Positions 7,176-15,287 of a stretch of DNA of 18,870 bases are shown one piece after another. The number at the start of each line of letters is the position of its first letter. Position 1 is the stretch's first letter. The position numbers and the translations under genes are program-made. Source of the stretch: Nitrososphaerales archaeon (GTDB lineage Archaea; Thermoproteota; Nitrososphaeria; Nitrososphaerales; UBA57); the NCBI GenBank assembly GCA_022449325.1, contig JAKUSK010000009.1:1-18870 (forward strand). Reading direction: 5' to 3'. The notes below the pieces were generated by a model that saw only the letters and a program-made list of their open reading frames with translations, made no database searches and had not been told where the DNA came from.

Positions 7176-7661
7176 TTATTCTCTAATTTCTTTACTATCC
7201 ACGTTTGTGTCTATTCTTGAAATAAAACTCAATTGATGTCTCTTCATCTCAATAAATGTCTCAGTATGTGTGACTCCATCTATCTGAGATATTTTTTTTG
7301 ATACTAATTCATGTAAGTCATCTAACGATTTCGCACTTGTCCAAATCAGTAGATCAAATCTTCCAGTTATCTCAATAATTTCTCTTGCTTCATCTATTAA
7401 CTCAATATCCCTTAATATCGTATCTCGTTGCCTTGAACTTATATTACAACCAATTACTGCTTTTACTGGATAACCCAATAAATTCTCATCCACTTCTAAT
7501 GTGTATTTTTTTATGAAACCCTTTCTAATTAATCGATTAATTCGACTATATACCACAGACGAATTGATACTAATTCTCTCACTTAATTTTGGAATTGATA
7601 TGTTTGATTCTTTAATCAATTCTCCTAAAATTTTTATATCTATTTCATCAAACTTTTCCAA
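7176..7661 (-). CDS. Lrp/AsnC-family transcriptional regulator
   Basis: This is a leucine-responsive-type regulator of 161 residues, the normal size. The N-terminal winged helix-turn-helix (about 5-60) reads DEIDIKILGELIKESNISIPKLSERI then SSVVYSRINRLIRKGFIKKYTL. The RAM effector and oligomerisation domain follows (about 65-145: VKAVIGCNISS and ITGRFDLLIWTSAKSLDDL). The start is TTG at 7661; a stop codon lies two codons upstream, so it cannot be longer. A GGAG-like site lies upstream within 7671-7680. It lies downstream of hom-lysC-asd on the same strand and is likely to control that locus with an amino acid as effector. A perfect dyad just upstream (7679-7700) suggests autoregulation. Confidence 0.93.
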   Translation of the reverse strand: MEKFDEIDIKILGELIKESNISIPKLSERISINSSVVYSRINRLIRKGFIKKYTLEVDENLLGYPVKAVIGCNISSRQRDTILRDIELIDEAREIIEITGRFDLLIWTSAKSLDDLHELVSKKISQIDGVTHTETFIEMKRHQLSFISRIDTNVDSKEIRE

Positions 7662-7678
7662 TTCTTAATACTTTCTCC

Positions 7679-7700
7679 TCAATATTATGAAAGATATTGA
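7679..7700. promoter_or_regulatory. Dyad TCAATAT-N8-ATATTGA upstream of lrp, candidate operator
   Basis: Perfect seven-base arms (7679-7685 and 7694-7700) flank an eight-base spacer. The site begins 18 bases upstream of the lrp start codon and partly overlaps its GGAG-like site, a place where binding would block transcription or translation start. Lrp-family proteins commonly repress their own genes from such dyads. The region is AT-rich, which weakens the case. Confidence 0.45.
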
Positions 7701-7725
7701 TAATAATTAAAAACTATGTGGAAAC

Positions 7726-8799
7726 TTAATTTTTAATTATATTTGAATTAATTAACATCTCACTTGTAAGAATTACGCCTTTTGCGGCCCCCATTCTTGT
7801 ATTATGAGATAATAGTACATATTTTATTCCATTAGGAAATACTTCATCCTTTCTTATCCTTCCCACTGATGTTGTCATCCCTCCTTCTAATTCTCTATCC
7901 AATCTGGGTTGTGGTCTAAAAGGATCTTTATGTATTGTAATTAATTTCTTCGGCGCTGATGGAAGATCCATGTTTGATAATGAGTTAGCAAATTTATCCA
8001 TTACTTTAATTACATCTTCGACTTCTGCTTTCTTTTTTGTATTTACTAATACTGATTCTGTATGTCCATCTAATACACCTACTCGAGTACATGTTGCTGA
8101 TACATTATATTTTGCATTAACTATACTATTTCCATCATAATTTCCTAGAATCTTTTTTAATTCAATTGATACTTTCTCTTCCTCTTTAGGTATGTATGGA
8201 ATTATATTATCAACTAAATCAAAAAGAGGTATTCCTGGATTCCTTCCTGCACCTGATACTGCTTGTAATGAAGTTATTACTACTGAATCAATACCAAATT
8301 CATCTAAAATAGGTTTCAATGTTATTACGAGACCTGTAGTTGTACAGTTAGCTTGTGGTGCAACAAAACCTTTCCATCCTCTTTTCTTCTGTTTCTCTAA
8401 GAGCGGCACGTGTTCATCGTTTACTGTTGGAATCAATATAGGTACGTCTTTTTCATACCTATATGCAGATGCTGTACTTAAAACAGGAATGTGTTCTGCA
8501 AATTTGGACTCAACTTGAGCAGCTCCTGCTTCTAATGCTGAATAAGCAATATCAAATTCAGTTGGATCAATTTCGTTAACATTCTTAACTGTCATATCTT
8601 TGATATTTTCATTTATTTCGCCTTCTCCAAACCATTGAATTGAACCCGCACTGTTCTTTATTGCATCTATGTATTTCTTACCTGCAGACCTCTCAGACGC
8701 TGCTAAACATGTTACTTCAATCCATGGATGGTTTTGTAAACCTGAAATGAATTGTTGACCTACCATTCCAGTGGAACCTAAAATTGCTACTTTATACAT
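7726..8799 (-). CDS. asd: Aspartate-semialdehyde dehydrogenase
   Basis: This enzyme reduces aspartyl phosphate to aspartate semialdehyde with NADPH, the second step towards threonine, methionine and lysine. At 357 residues it is the archaeal/fungal type. The nucleotide loop is LGSTGMVGQQF (7-17), and the active-site cysteine is C152 in APQANCTTTG. Further conserved pieces are SGAGRNPG and DGHTESVLV, the latter carrying a His of the substrate site. The start is ATG at 8799. It follows lysC by 51 bases on the same strand and precedes lrp, which fits a hom-lysC-asd transcript. Confidence 0.96.
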   Translation of the reverse strand: MYKVAILGSTGMVGQQFISGLQNHPWIEVTCLAASERSAGKKYIDAIKNSAGSIQWFGEGEINENIKDMTVKNVNEIDPTEFDIAYSALEAGAAQVESKFAEHIPVLSTASAYRYEKDVPILIPTVNDEHVPLLEKQKKRGWKGFVAPQANCTTTGLVITLKPILDEFGIDSVVITSLQAVSGAGRNPGIPLFDLVDNIIPYIPKEEEKVSIELKKILGNYDGNSIVNAKYNVSATCTRVGVLDGHTESVLVNTKKKAEVEDVIKVMDKFANSLSNMDLPSAPKKLITIHKDPFRPQPRLDRELEGGMTTSVGRIRKDEVFPNGIKYVLLSHNTRMGAAKGVILTSEMLINSNIIKN

Positions 8800-8850
8800 C
8801 TTATTTTCAAGAATATATTAAAAAATTTAAGAGTATTGTTTTAAAATTTA

Positions 8851-10239
8851 TTAGTCCATCTTGAATTCTTTATGAATTGCTTCAATTGTTTGTTTTAAAT
8901 CAGATTCCTGTACTACAAACGATATATTCTGCTCTGAAGATCCCTGTGCTATCATCTTTACGTTTATATTAACTCCTGATATCGCACTAAATAATTTCGC
9001 TGCTACTCCGCTTGTTCCCTTCATTCCTGCTCCCACGATTGATACTACACATACTTCATCATCGGACGTAACATCGGTTACAGAACTCTTTCCTAACAAA
9101 CTAACTTGAAGAACACTTACAGCTTTTCTTAAATTCTCACGTTTAATTAAAAACGTTATATTTGCTTCCGAAATACTTTGTGAAATCATTATTATGTTTA
9201 TCTTATTTCTACCTAACATGCTGAATATCTCTCCTGCCGTTCCTGGGTTTCCGACCATATTCATTCCAGCAATTGTAATCATCGCTAATCCATTTAGTGA
9301 TGCAACAGCTTTTGTAATTTCTTCAGGTTTTACAATCACATCATCATTGATTAAAGTACCATCTCCGTCAGGTCTGAATGTATTTTTTATCCTTACAGGA
9401 ATATTTGCAGCTTTTGCAGGTTCAAGCGCTCTTGCATGCATTCCTTTTGCTCCCATAGTTGCCATCTCTACAGCTTCATCGTAAGATAACTGTGGGATAG
9501 TCTTTGCAGTTGGATAAATTTTTGGATTCGCCGTTAGTAAACCATCTACGTCAGTCATAAACCATACTTCATCGACACCTAAACACATTCCTATTAATGA
9601 TGCAGAAAAATCTGATCCGCCTCTACCGATTGTCGATATATCACCTTGTTGCGTTGCTCCAATAAATCCTGTAATTACCGGTACAGTGTGTTCAATTAAT
9701 TCTGATAAATTGTTTTTAACATTATGTTGGGTAACTTTCATCAATGGCGATGCATTTCCAAAATTATCATCAGTCATAATTCCTACATCTCCTCCTGTAA
9801 AAGATTTAGATTCTATTCCTATGTCTCTAAGCTTTGCAGATATAATTGGTACTGCTAAACGTTCTCCAAAAGAAACAATCTTGTCTTCAGTTTTATCACT
9901 AAGTTCTTTAACTATTATTACTCCATTTACTGTCTTTTGTAATTCTTCAATTAGTTCACTTACTATTCCAGAAACTTCGTTTTGTATTTCATTATTTTTG
10001 ATTATCTCTTTAATGGCACCATGATGTCTATGAGATATTTCTTCAATAATCTTTTCGTTAATTTTTCCCTTTTTTGCATCTTCTGCTAATTCTAATAATT
10101 CATCAGTTGTTGATTGTAATGCAGATGAAACTACTATTACTTGATTATCTTTTTTAACCTTCTTGATAATTTCGCATACATTGCTAATTTTTGTTCCATT
10201 TCCTACTGAACTACCTCCAAATTTTAACACTAATTTCAT
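8851..10239 (-). CDS. lysC: Aspartate kinase with two C-terminal ACT domains
   Basis: This enzyme phosphorylates aspartate, the committed step of the aspartate amino-acid family. The protein has 462 residues. The amino-acid kinase domain starts with KFGGSSVG (6-13), then SFGERLAVPI and STIGRGGSDFSAS. Two ACT modules follow (starting near MITIAGMNMVGNPG and VCVVSIVGAGMKG), each followed by an ANITFLI- or QNISFVV-type strand; such modules bind threonine or lysine for feedback inhibition. It is not fused to homoserine dehydrogenase, unlike bacterial ThrA. The start is ATG at 10239, two bases after the hom stop, so the two are cotranscribed. Which amino acid inhibits it cannot be told from the sequence. 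Confidence 0.95.
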   Translation of the reverse strand: MKLVLKFGGSSVGNGTKISNVCEIIKKVKKDNQVIVVSSALQSTTDELLELAEDAKKGKINEKIIEEISHRHHGAIKEIIKNNEIQNEVSGIVSELIEELQKTVNGVIIVKELSDKTEDKIVSFGERLAVPIISAKLRDIGIESKSFTGGDVGIMTDDNFGNASPLMKVTQHNVKNNLSELIEHTVPVITGFIGATQQGDISTIGRGGSDFSASLIGMCLGVDEVWFMTDVDGLLTANPKIYPTAKTIPQLSYDEAVEMATMGAKGMHARALEPAKAANIPVRIKNTFRPDGDGTLINDDVIVKPEEITKAVASLNGLAMITIAGMNMVGNPGTAGEIFSMLGRNKINIIMISQSISEANITFLIKRENLRKAVSVLQVSLLGKSSVTDVTSDDEVCVVSIVGAGMKGTSGVAAKLFSAISGVNINVKMIAQGSSEQNISFVVQESDLKQTIEAIHKEFKMD

Positions 10240-10241
10240 TC

Positions 10242-11252
10242 CTAAACCCTCATATTCTGTTTGATTTCAACCAAATCTCGAATCATAGCGCTTGCAGTTT
10301 CCATACCGCCTGCTCCTTTTCCTATAATTACTTCTTCACCCGCAAATTCTGAAACAAATTTCACTGAACACAATGCACCAGTTACTGACATTGGGTCGTT
10401 CTTCGATATTCTTACTGGTTCAACTTTTGCCACATCATTCACACTTGCAATCAATTTTATAGTATCTCCATTATCTTTTGCCTTGGTAATATCTTTTTGT
10501 GTTATATCTCTAATTCCTTCAATTTTCAAATCATTCAATACTAATTCCTTATCAAGTAATAAATTTCCCATTATGACCAATTTTGCAGCTGCGTCAAAAC
10601 CGTCAACATCCAATGTAGGATCTGTTTCTGCATATCCTAATTCTTGTGCTTCTTTCAAAGCTTCTTGATAACTTAATCCTCTATTGTCCATCTCTGTTAG
10701 CATATAATTAGTTGTACCATTTAATATTGCATGCATTTCCAATATTCTATCTGCTTCTAAGCACTTTCTTCCAAATTCTAATACAGGAGTTCCTCCTCCA
10801 ACTGTTGCACTGTACTTTAACACTACGTTGTTATATTCTGCTTTTTCAATTACTGAAGAGAATGCAAGTGCCAATGGGCCTTTATTGGCCGTAATTATGT
10901 TTTTCTTCGTTTTCATTGCACTTTCTAATAGACTTGCTGATGGTTCTCCATCTTGTATGTTTGTTGGCGTTGCATCTACTAATAACTCGGCATCAATCTC
11001 ATTAATCAAATCAATAGATGATTTATTTTTATCTCCAATAGCAAGATCCGATACTGATTTGTTCTTCTTTTTTATCTCTAGTATGTCGTTTATGTTGATA
11101 CCTTTTTCATTTATTGCTACTCCCTTTGAATCCGCCACCGCGACAATCTTCGAATCAATTCCATAATTTCTAAGAAGGTCGTCTTTTCTATTTTCTAATA
11201 ACTGACAATAGCTTTGACCAATTGTTCCAAGTCCAATTAATATAGTTCTCAA
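10242..11252 (-). CDS. hom: Homoserine dehydrogenase (short form, no ACT domain)
   Basis: This enzyme reduces aspartate semialdehyde to homoserine. The protein has 336 residues. The Rossmann loop is GLGTIGQSY (7-15). The catalytic-domain signatures are NKGPLA, KYSATVGGGTPV, NGTTNYMLTEM and the family signature GYAETDPTLDVDGFDAAAK. The C-terminal ACT domain of many bacterial enzymes is absent, as usual in archaea. The start is TTG at 11252 (MRTILIGLG), which leaves no residues before the first beta strand, so it is well supported. A good AAGGAG site lies nine bases upstream. It is the first gene of the minus-strand set and diverges from thrB across 127 bases. Confidence 0.95.
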   Translation of the reverse strand: MRTILIGLGTIGQSYCQLLENRKDDLLRNYGIDSKIVAVADSKGVAINEKGININDILEIKKKNKSVSDLAIGDKNKSSIDLINEIDAELLVDATPTNIQDGEPSASLLESAMKTKKNIITANKGPLALAFSSVIEKAEYNNVVLKYSATVGGGTPVLEFGRKCLEADRILEMHAILNGTTNYMLTEMDNRGLSYQEALKEAQELGYAETDPTLDVDGFDAAAKLVIMGNLLLDKELVLNDLKIEGIRDITQKDITKAKDNGDTIKLIASVNDVAKVEPVRISKNDPMSVTGALCSVKFVSEFAGEEVIIGKGAGGMETASAMIRDLVEIKQNMRV

Positions 11253-11261
11253 TTTATTATT

Positions 11262-11267
11262 CTCCTT
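11262..11267 (-). promoter_or_regulatory. hom: Shine-Dalgarno site of hom
   Basis: On the minus strand AAGGAG lies nine bases upstream of the TTG start at 11252. It supports the TTG as the start codon and shows that hom has a leader, in contrast to the divergent thrB, which shows no such site. Confidence 0.7.
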
Positions 11268-11299
11268 AATCTACCTACTCGAACATATTAACAATTTCT

Positions 11300-11326
11300 T
11301 CAATATACCGAATATTCCATATATTC
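11300..11326. promoter_or_regulatory. Repeated AATAT half-sites with the GAATAT-N5-ATATTC dyad, candidate operator for hom
   Basis: TCAATAT (11300-11306), GAATATTC (11310-11317) and ATATTC (11321-11326) follow each other at about one helical turn. The last two give a perfect GAATAT-N5-ATATTC dyad, and the first shares TCAATAT with the dyad in front of lrp. The stretch also contains the likely minus-strand TATA elements for hom. It is a candidate Lrp binding array. The support is pattern only, in AT-rich sequence. Confidence 0.4.
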
Positions 11327-11339
11327 TGTGGGTAAAATA

Positions 11340-11362
11340 TGAATATATTATTATATTATTCA
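11340..11362 (+). promoter_or_regulatory. thrB promoter: TATA element within a TGAATA-N11-TATTCA dyad
   Basis: The AT-rich core (around 11350-11357, TTATATTA) is centred about 26 bases upstream of the TTG start of thrB, the spacing expected for a leaderless archaeal transcript, and no ribosome binding site is present. Perfect six-base arms, TGAATA at 11340 and TATTCA at 11357, enclose it, so a dimeric regulator bound there would block TBP. The promoter call is stronger than the operator call. Confidence 0.5.
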
Positions 11363-11379
11363 AACATTACTAGCATATC

Positions 11380-12318
11380 TTGAAAAAAACAAAGATTATT
11401 ACTGCTTTAGGACCTGCTTCCAGTGCGAATCTTGGTTCTGGTTTTGATTGTTTTGCTATATCTTTAGACAACTTATACGACACAGTAAAAATATCTAAAA
11501 ATGACAATTCTGAGATATCAATAAAAAATTTTGGATTAAAATCTGGTATCTCTACTAAACCCGAGGAACACACTGGTGGAATAGTTGCAATTAATATTCT
11601 CAAAGAATTTAATTTACCTGGTATTGATATGACTGTGGACAAAGGAGTTCCTCCTGGTAAAGGCCTTGGTAGTAGTGCAGCTACTGCAGCTGCCGTCACT
11701 GTCGGACTCGATAAATTGTTCTCTCTTAAACTTTCAAATGCAGAAAAACTAAAATTTGCGGCGAGTGGTGAGATTGCTTCTGCAGGAATCAGTCATGCTG
11801 ATAATGTTGCAGGCTCACTGTTCGGTGGTTTTGTTGTAATTAACTCATCGTCATGTGAAGATATTGTTTCATTTTCTCCTCCCAAAAACCTTCATATTTG
11901 TATTGGAATTCCCAAAACAAAATCTGTTGCAAAAAAAACTGGTAAAGCCCGAAAGTTAATTCCATCTAAAGTAAAATTTACTGATTCTGTAGTTAATGTA
12001 TCTTATGCATCTATGATGGTAGCTGGATTCTCAACTGGAAATAAACAGCTCATTGGTAGATCAATGAATGATAATATTGTTGAATCTGCTCGTTCTAGTA
12101 CTATTCCCAATTATACAGGAATCAAATCCGAGTTACTAGATATTGGCGCTCTAGGAGTTACAATCAGCGGTGCCGGTCCTTCAATTATATCATTTACTGA
12201 CAACAAAAAATTATTTCCAAAAATTAAAAAATGTTTCAAAACCCAATTTAAATCTGCAGGTTTTGAATCTTCTGTTATTGTTACTAGGATTGGAAAAGGA
12301 GCTCGTGTTATTAGATAA
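11380..12318 (+). CDS. thrB: Homoserine kinase (GHMP family)
   Basis: This enzyme phosphorylates homoserine to O-phosphohomoserine for threonine synthase. The protein has 312 residues with the order of a GHMP kinase: the N-terminal strand and GPASSANLGSGFDCFAISLD (11-30), the ATP-binding loop PPGKGLGSSAATAAA (91-105), and the C-terminal glycine motif GVTISGAGPSIISF. The start is TTG at 11380; upstream sequence has no ribosome binding site and a TATA-like element at leaderless distance. The stop codon TAA overlaps the ATG of thrC by one base (TAATG), so translation is coupled. Confidence 0.95.
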   Translation: MKKTKIITALGPASSANLGSGFDCFAISLDNLYDTVKISKNDNSEISIKNFGLKSGISTKPEEHTGGIVAINILKEFNLPGIDMTVDKGVPPGKGLGSSAATAAAVTVGLDKLFSLKLSNAEKLKFAASGEIASAGISHADNVAGSLFGGFVVINSSSCEDIVSFSPPKNLHICIGIPKTKSVAKKTGKARKLIPSKVKFTDSVVNVSYASMMVAGFSTGNKQLIGRSMNDNIVESARSSTIPNYTGIKSELLDIGALGVTISGAGPSIISFTDNKKLFPKIKKCFKTQFKSAGFESSVIVTRIGKGARVIR

Positions 12319-13532
12319 TGAATCTGAAATGTATTAATTGTTCTTCATTATTTGATACGGACTCAATATTGCATAATTGTTCTAAATGCAATGATTTACT
12401 TGAAGTTGAATACGATCTAGATAAAATATCTAATAATTTAGGTTCAAATTGGCGTGATTCTCCTTTATCAGTTTGGAAGTATCAAGATTTCTTACCAATC
12501 CCTGCTGGTGTTGAACGTGTTACACTTAGAGAAGGAGGTACTAGATTACATACTTCCAAAAAACTTTCTAGCTTTCTTGGTATTGATAAATTACATATTA
12601 AAAATGAAGGAGATAATCCAACTGCATCTTTCAAAGATCGCGGTATGACTGTTGCAGTTACTAAAGCTAAACAATTAGGTGCAAAGATTATTACTTGTGC
12701 ATCTACTGGCAATACATCTGCATCTCTTGCTGCCTATGGAGCTCGTGGAGGTTTAAAACGAATTGTGTTAATACCATCTGGAAAAGTTGCATATGGAAAA
12801 TTATCTCAAGCTATGATTTGTGGCGCTCATGTATTACAGATAGATGGAAATTTTGATAAATGTCTTGAAGTAGTTATGGAATTGTCTAGTAAATATGAAG
12901 ATATCTATCTCGTTAATTCAATCAATCCTTTCCGAATCGAAGGTCAAAAAACTATTGTCTTTGAAATTTTTGAACAACTCGGTCATGTTCCTGATTGGAT
13001 AATTGTTCCTGTCGGCAATGCTGGAAATGTTAGTGCTATATGGAAGGGACTGAATGAATTCCTTCAACTCGGTATAATTGATAAACTTCCTAGACTTGTC
13101 GGTGTTCAAGCTGAGGGTTCTGCTCCAATTTCTGCAGCGTTTTCCGAAGGAAAAATGGAAGTGAATAATATTCAAAAACCTGAAACCTTGGCTACCGCGA
13201 TAAGAATTGGCGCTCCCGCCAGTTGGAAAAAAGCTCTACGCGCAATTTATGATTCGAATGGTTTGGCAACCACTGTTTCCGATAAAGAAATTCTTGAGGG
13301 GCAGATGAATCTTGCTAAACTTGAAGGTCTATTCATAGAACCTGCTAGTGCCGCCCCTATTGCAGCTCTTAAAAAATTACTTAGAAATGGAACCATTTCA
13401 AGTGACGAAGAGGTCGTTTGCATAGCTACGGGCCATGGACTTAAAGATCCTGATATAATTACTAAATTTGTTGAAAAACCCACTGAAGTCTCCTCAAATA
13501 TCGACGAAATTCAGAAAGTAATCAAAAAATAA
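12318..13532 (+). CDS. thrC: Threonine synthase
   Basis: This PLP enzyme converts O-phosphohomoserine to threonine. The protein has 404 residues. An N-terminal zinc-knuckle-like piece has C5-x2-C8 and C21-x2-C24. The PLP lysine is K106 in NPTASFKDRGM, and the phosphate loop is around PVGNAGNVSAIW. STGNTSASLAAYGARGG is the substrate-facing segment typical of the family. The start is ATG at 12318, overlapping the thrB stop. It converges on the thioesterase gene with one base between the stop codons, so any terminators must lie inside the opposite gene. Confidence 0.96.
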   Translation: MNLKCINCSSLFDTDSILHNCSKCNDLLEVEYDLDKISNNLGSNWRDSPLSVWKYQDFLPIPAGVERVTLREGGTRLHTSKKLSSFLGIDKLHIKNEGDNPTASFKDRGMTVAVTKAKQLGAKIITCASTGNTSASLAAYGARGGLKRIVLIPSGKVAYGKLSQAMICGAHVLQIDGNFDKCLEVVMELSSKYEDIYLVNSINPFRIEGQKTIVFEIFEQLGHVPDWIIVPVGNAGNVSAIWKGLNEFLQLGIIDKLPRLVGVQAEGSAPISAAFSEGKMEVNNIQKPETLATAIRIGAPASWKKALRAIYDSNGLATTVSDKEILEGQMNLAKLEGLFIEPASAAPIAALKKLLRNGTISSDEEVVCIATGHGLKDPDIITKFVEKPTEVSSNIDEIQKVIKK

Positions 13533-13533
13533 C

Positions 13534-14025
13534 TTAATTTTTAATTCTCTTCTTCAGTCTTTCTTCATTTCTTATTTTTGCTTCATTGAAACGTCTTTGT
13601 TCATCTTTAGTTTCAGGTATTATTGAAGGTATATCCGTTGGTTTTCCAGTATCATTTATTGCAACTGCCACCAGATAACATGAATTTGTGTGCTTTATTA
13701 CTCCAGTTTTCATATCTTCAGCCTCAATTCGTACACCTATCTCCATAGATGTTTTAGTAGTGTAATTTACAGACGATCTTAAAATCATTCTATTTCCTGC
13801 AAATGCAGGAGCTATAAACTGCATATCTATACATGCTGTGGCTACATGAGTTCCAGCATGTTTAGTTGCTACCATTCCAGCAATCTCGTCCATTAATGTC
13901 ATGAGTATCCCTCCATGAACCATTGGAATTGTTTTTCCACCATCAAAAATGAAATTTCCAGAGTCTTTTATCAACATCAAGTGCGATGAGGTAATTGCTG
14001 ATTCTTTTACTGTTTTCCCTTTCAT
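13534..14025 (-). CDS. Acyl-CoA thioesterase, hotdog fold (YciA/Acot7 type)
   Basis: The 163-residue protein has the hotdog signature VHGGILMTLMDEIAG (36-50): the helix with HGG and the acidic D46/E47, followed by the strand ATACIDMQFIAPAFAG that is characteristic of YciA/BACH-type acyl-CoA thioesterases. It would hydrolyse acyl-CoA, releasing CoA, in the cytoplasm. The charged tail (RRFNEAKIRNEERLKKRIKN) is common in the family. The start is ATG at 14025. A TTAAATA element on the minus strand about 27 bases upstream (14049-14055) could give a leaderless transcript of its own, so it need not belong with the sugar genes upstream. The physiological substrate is unknown. Confidence 0.85.
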   Translation of the reverse strand: MKGKTVKESAITSSHLMLIKDSGNFIFDGGKTIPMVHGGILMTLMDEIAGMVATKHAGTHVATACIDMQFIAPAFAGNRMILRSSVNYTTKTSMEIGVRIEAEDMKTGVIKHTNSCYLVAVAINDTGKPTDIPSIIPETKDEQRRFNEAKIRNEERLKKRIKN

Positions 14026-14048
14026 TGTTATTCTATCTGAAATCTTTG

Positions 14049-14055
14049 TATTTAA
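14049..14055 (-). promoter_or_regulatory. Candidate TATA box for the thioesterase gene
   Basis: TTAAATA on the minus strand is centred about 27 bases before the ATG at 14025, and no Shine-Dalgarno sequence is evident. This fits leaderless transcription. It overlaps the end of the glycosyltransferase gene. Evidence is spacing only. Confidence 0.35.
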
Positions 14056-14064
14056 CCCAAATGA

Positions 14065-14844
14065 TTATCTTGAAGTACCAGATTCAACTGGCAAAATCCT
14101 TTTTGCAATTGTTCTAAGTCCTAATATAAAAATTACTCCTGGCAGTAAAGTCAACGGTGTTTCTAAAATTATTGTCTTAACACTTAATCTAAACGACGAT
14201 TCTATTCTATGACTCTTACTTTGTTTTTGTGCAATTCTTGCTTTTCGTAAATTTGGATATAGTTCAAATCCTTCATTGTGAATTATAATACTTTCAACCT
14301 TTGCTTCTGTATGCGCAGTTCTAATCTCTTCAAAAAATAACTCATCTTCAAAATGTAATCGTTCTGGATCAAATCTTTTATTTCTTATTAGTTCTGTTTT
14401 CACAAACCTAGGAATTCCTTCATCGCTTTTATCCCAATAAAGACCTCTTAGTTGATGATAACTTCTTTTCAAATATCCTCCTGTTCCTGAAAACTTTTCT
14501 GGAATCCTAATCAAATCAAATCCTTCTTCAGATTTTTTTATACAATCTTCAAGTAGTTCGTTTGATTCTGGTAATTGATCTGAATCTAATAATAATACAT
14601 AATCTCCACTAACATTATCTAATGCAAGATTTCTTTTTAGTGAAATATTATTTCTTTCAGCAATTTTTATTTTAGTAAATTCAGGTAATTCTAACTCTTT
14701 TATCCATACCGATTTTTCGTCACAGACAATTATCCATTCAAATGGTTTTATTGTTTGTTCATTTAATTTTGATCCAATCTTTTGAATCATATCGGCATAG
14801 TGTTTTTTCTTTCCATGTATTGGTGTGATTATTGTAATCTTCAA
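14065..14844 (-). CDS. Family 2 glycosyltransferase with a C-terminal membrane segment
   Basis: The 259-residue protein has a GT-A fold: first strand MKITIITPIHG, then KRNLALDNVSGDYVLLLDSD with the metal-binding D87-x-D89, and HFEDELFF (164-171) as the likely catalytic-acid region. HNEG at 189-192 is an additional family feature. A hydrophobic segment near 224-244 (TPLTLLPGVIFILGL) probably anchors the enzyme to the cytoplasmic face of the membrane, where it would act on lipid-linked sugar. The start is TTG at 14844, sharing bases with the TGA stop of gmhB. That coupling puts it in the heptose operon and suggests a sugar-transfer step in the same glycan. The actual donor and acceptor cannot be told. 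Confidence 0.87.
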   Translation of the reverse strand: MKITIITPIHGKKKHYADMIQKIGSKLNEQTIKPFEWIIVCDEKSVWIKELELPEFTKIKIAERNNISLKRNLALDNVSGDYVLLLDSDQLPESNELLEDCIKKSEEGFDLIRIPEKFSGTGGYLKRSYHQLRGLYWDKSDEGIPRFVKTELIRNKRFDPERLHFEDELFFEEIRTAHTEAKVESIIIHNEGFELYPNLRKARIAQKQSKSHRIESSFRLSVKTIILETPLTLLPGVIFILGLRTIAKRILPVESGTSR

Positions 14845-15287
14845 ATTTTAATTACCTTCTTTAAACCGGCATTAAGACCTGCTTCAGTATCTTTATCAGT
14901 ATCGCCAATTATTATGCTATTTTCTAAATCAATATTATATTCTTTAGCCGCTTTGAGTAGTAATCCAGGTTGGGGTTTTCTACATTTACACTGTTCTTCT
15001 GGTTTATGCGGACATACATATACTGCTGATATATCTATACCCTGTTTCTTCAACAATTGTATTATGTGTTGATTAATCTCATCTACCTGTTCATTACTTA
15101 GTATTCCTTTGTTTATTCCTGCTTGATTTGTTACAATAATTATCAAATATCCTTCATTTTGCAACATCAGAATTGCAGGAAAAATATTTTCTATTAATTC
15201 AATTTGCTCTATAGATGATATGTAATACCCATCTATTTGTTTAATTATCGTTCCATCTCGATCAATAAATAAAGCTGGTGATTTCAT
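14841..15287 (-). CDS. gmhB: D-glycero-D-manno-heptose-1,7-bisphosphate 7-phosphatase (HAD family)
   Basis: This enzyme removes the 7-phosphate of heptose 1,7-bisphosphate. The 148-residue protein has the HAD motifs FIDRDGT (nucleophile D9 and acid D11), VTNQAG (T53), the R103-K104 pair in CKCRKPQPG, and GDTDKD (D129, D131). The structural zinc loop that marks GmhB is complete: C92-x-H94-x5-C100-x-C102. It lacks a second catalytic domain, so it is not a bifunctional HisB-type protein. The ATG at 15287 overlaps the gmhA stop in ATGA, and its own TGA overlaps the next start, so it is translationally tied to both neighbours. With HddA in the operon, the alpha-anomer (GDP-heptose) branch is the likelier one. 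Confidence 0.9.
   Translation of the reverse strand: MKSPALFIDRDGTIIKQIDGYYISSIEQIELIENIFPAILMLQNEGYLIIIVTNQAGINKGILSNEQVDEINQHIIQLLKKQGIDISAVYVCPHKPEEQCKCRKPQPGLLLKAAKEYNIDLENSIIIGDTDKDTEAGLNAGLKKVIKI

Noticed and set aside
9194..10024. Plus-strand frames opposite lysC
   Set aside because: They are antisense to a well-conserved aspartate kinase and have no recognisable domain or start signal.
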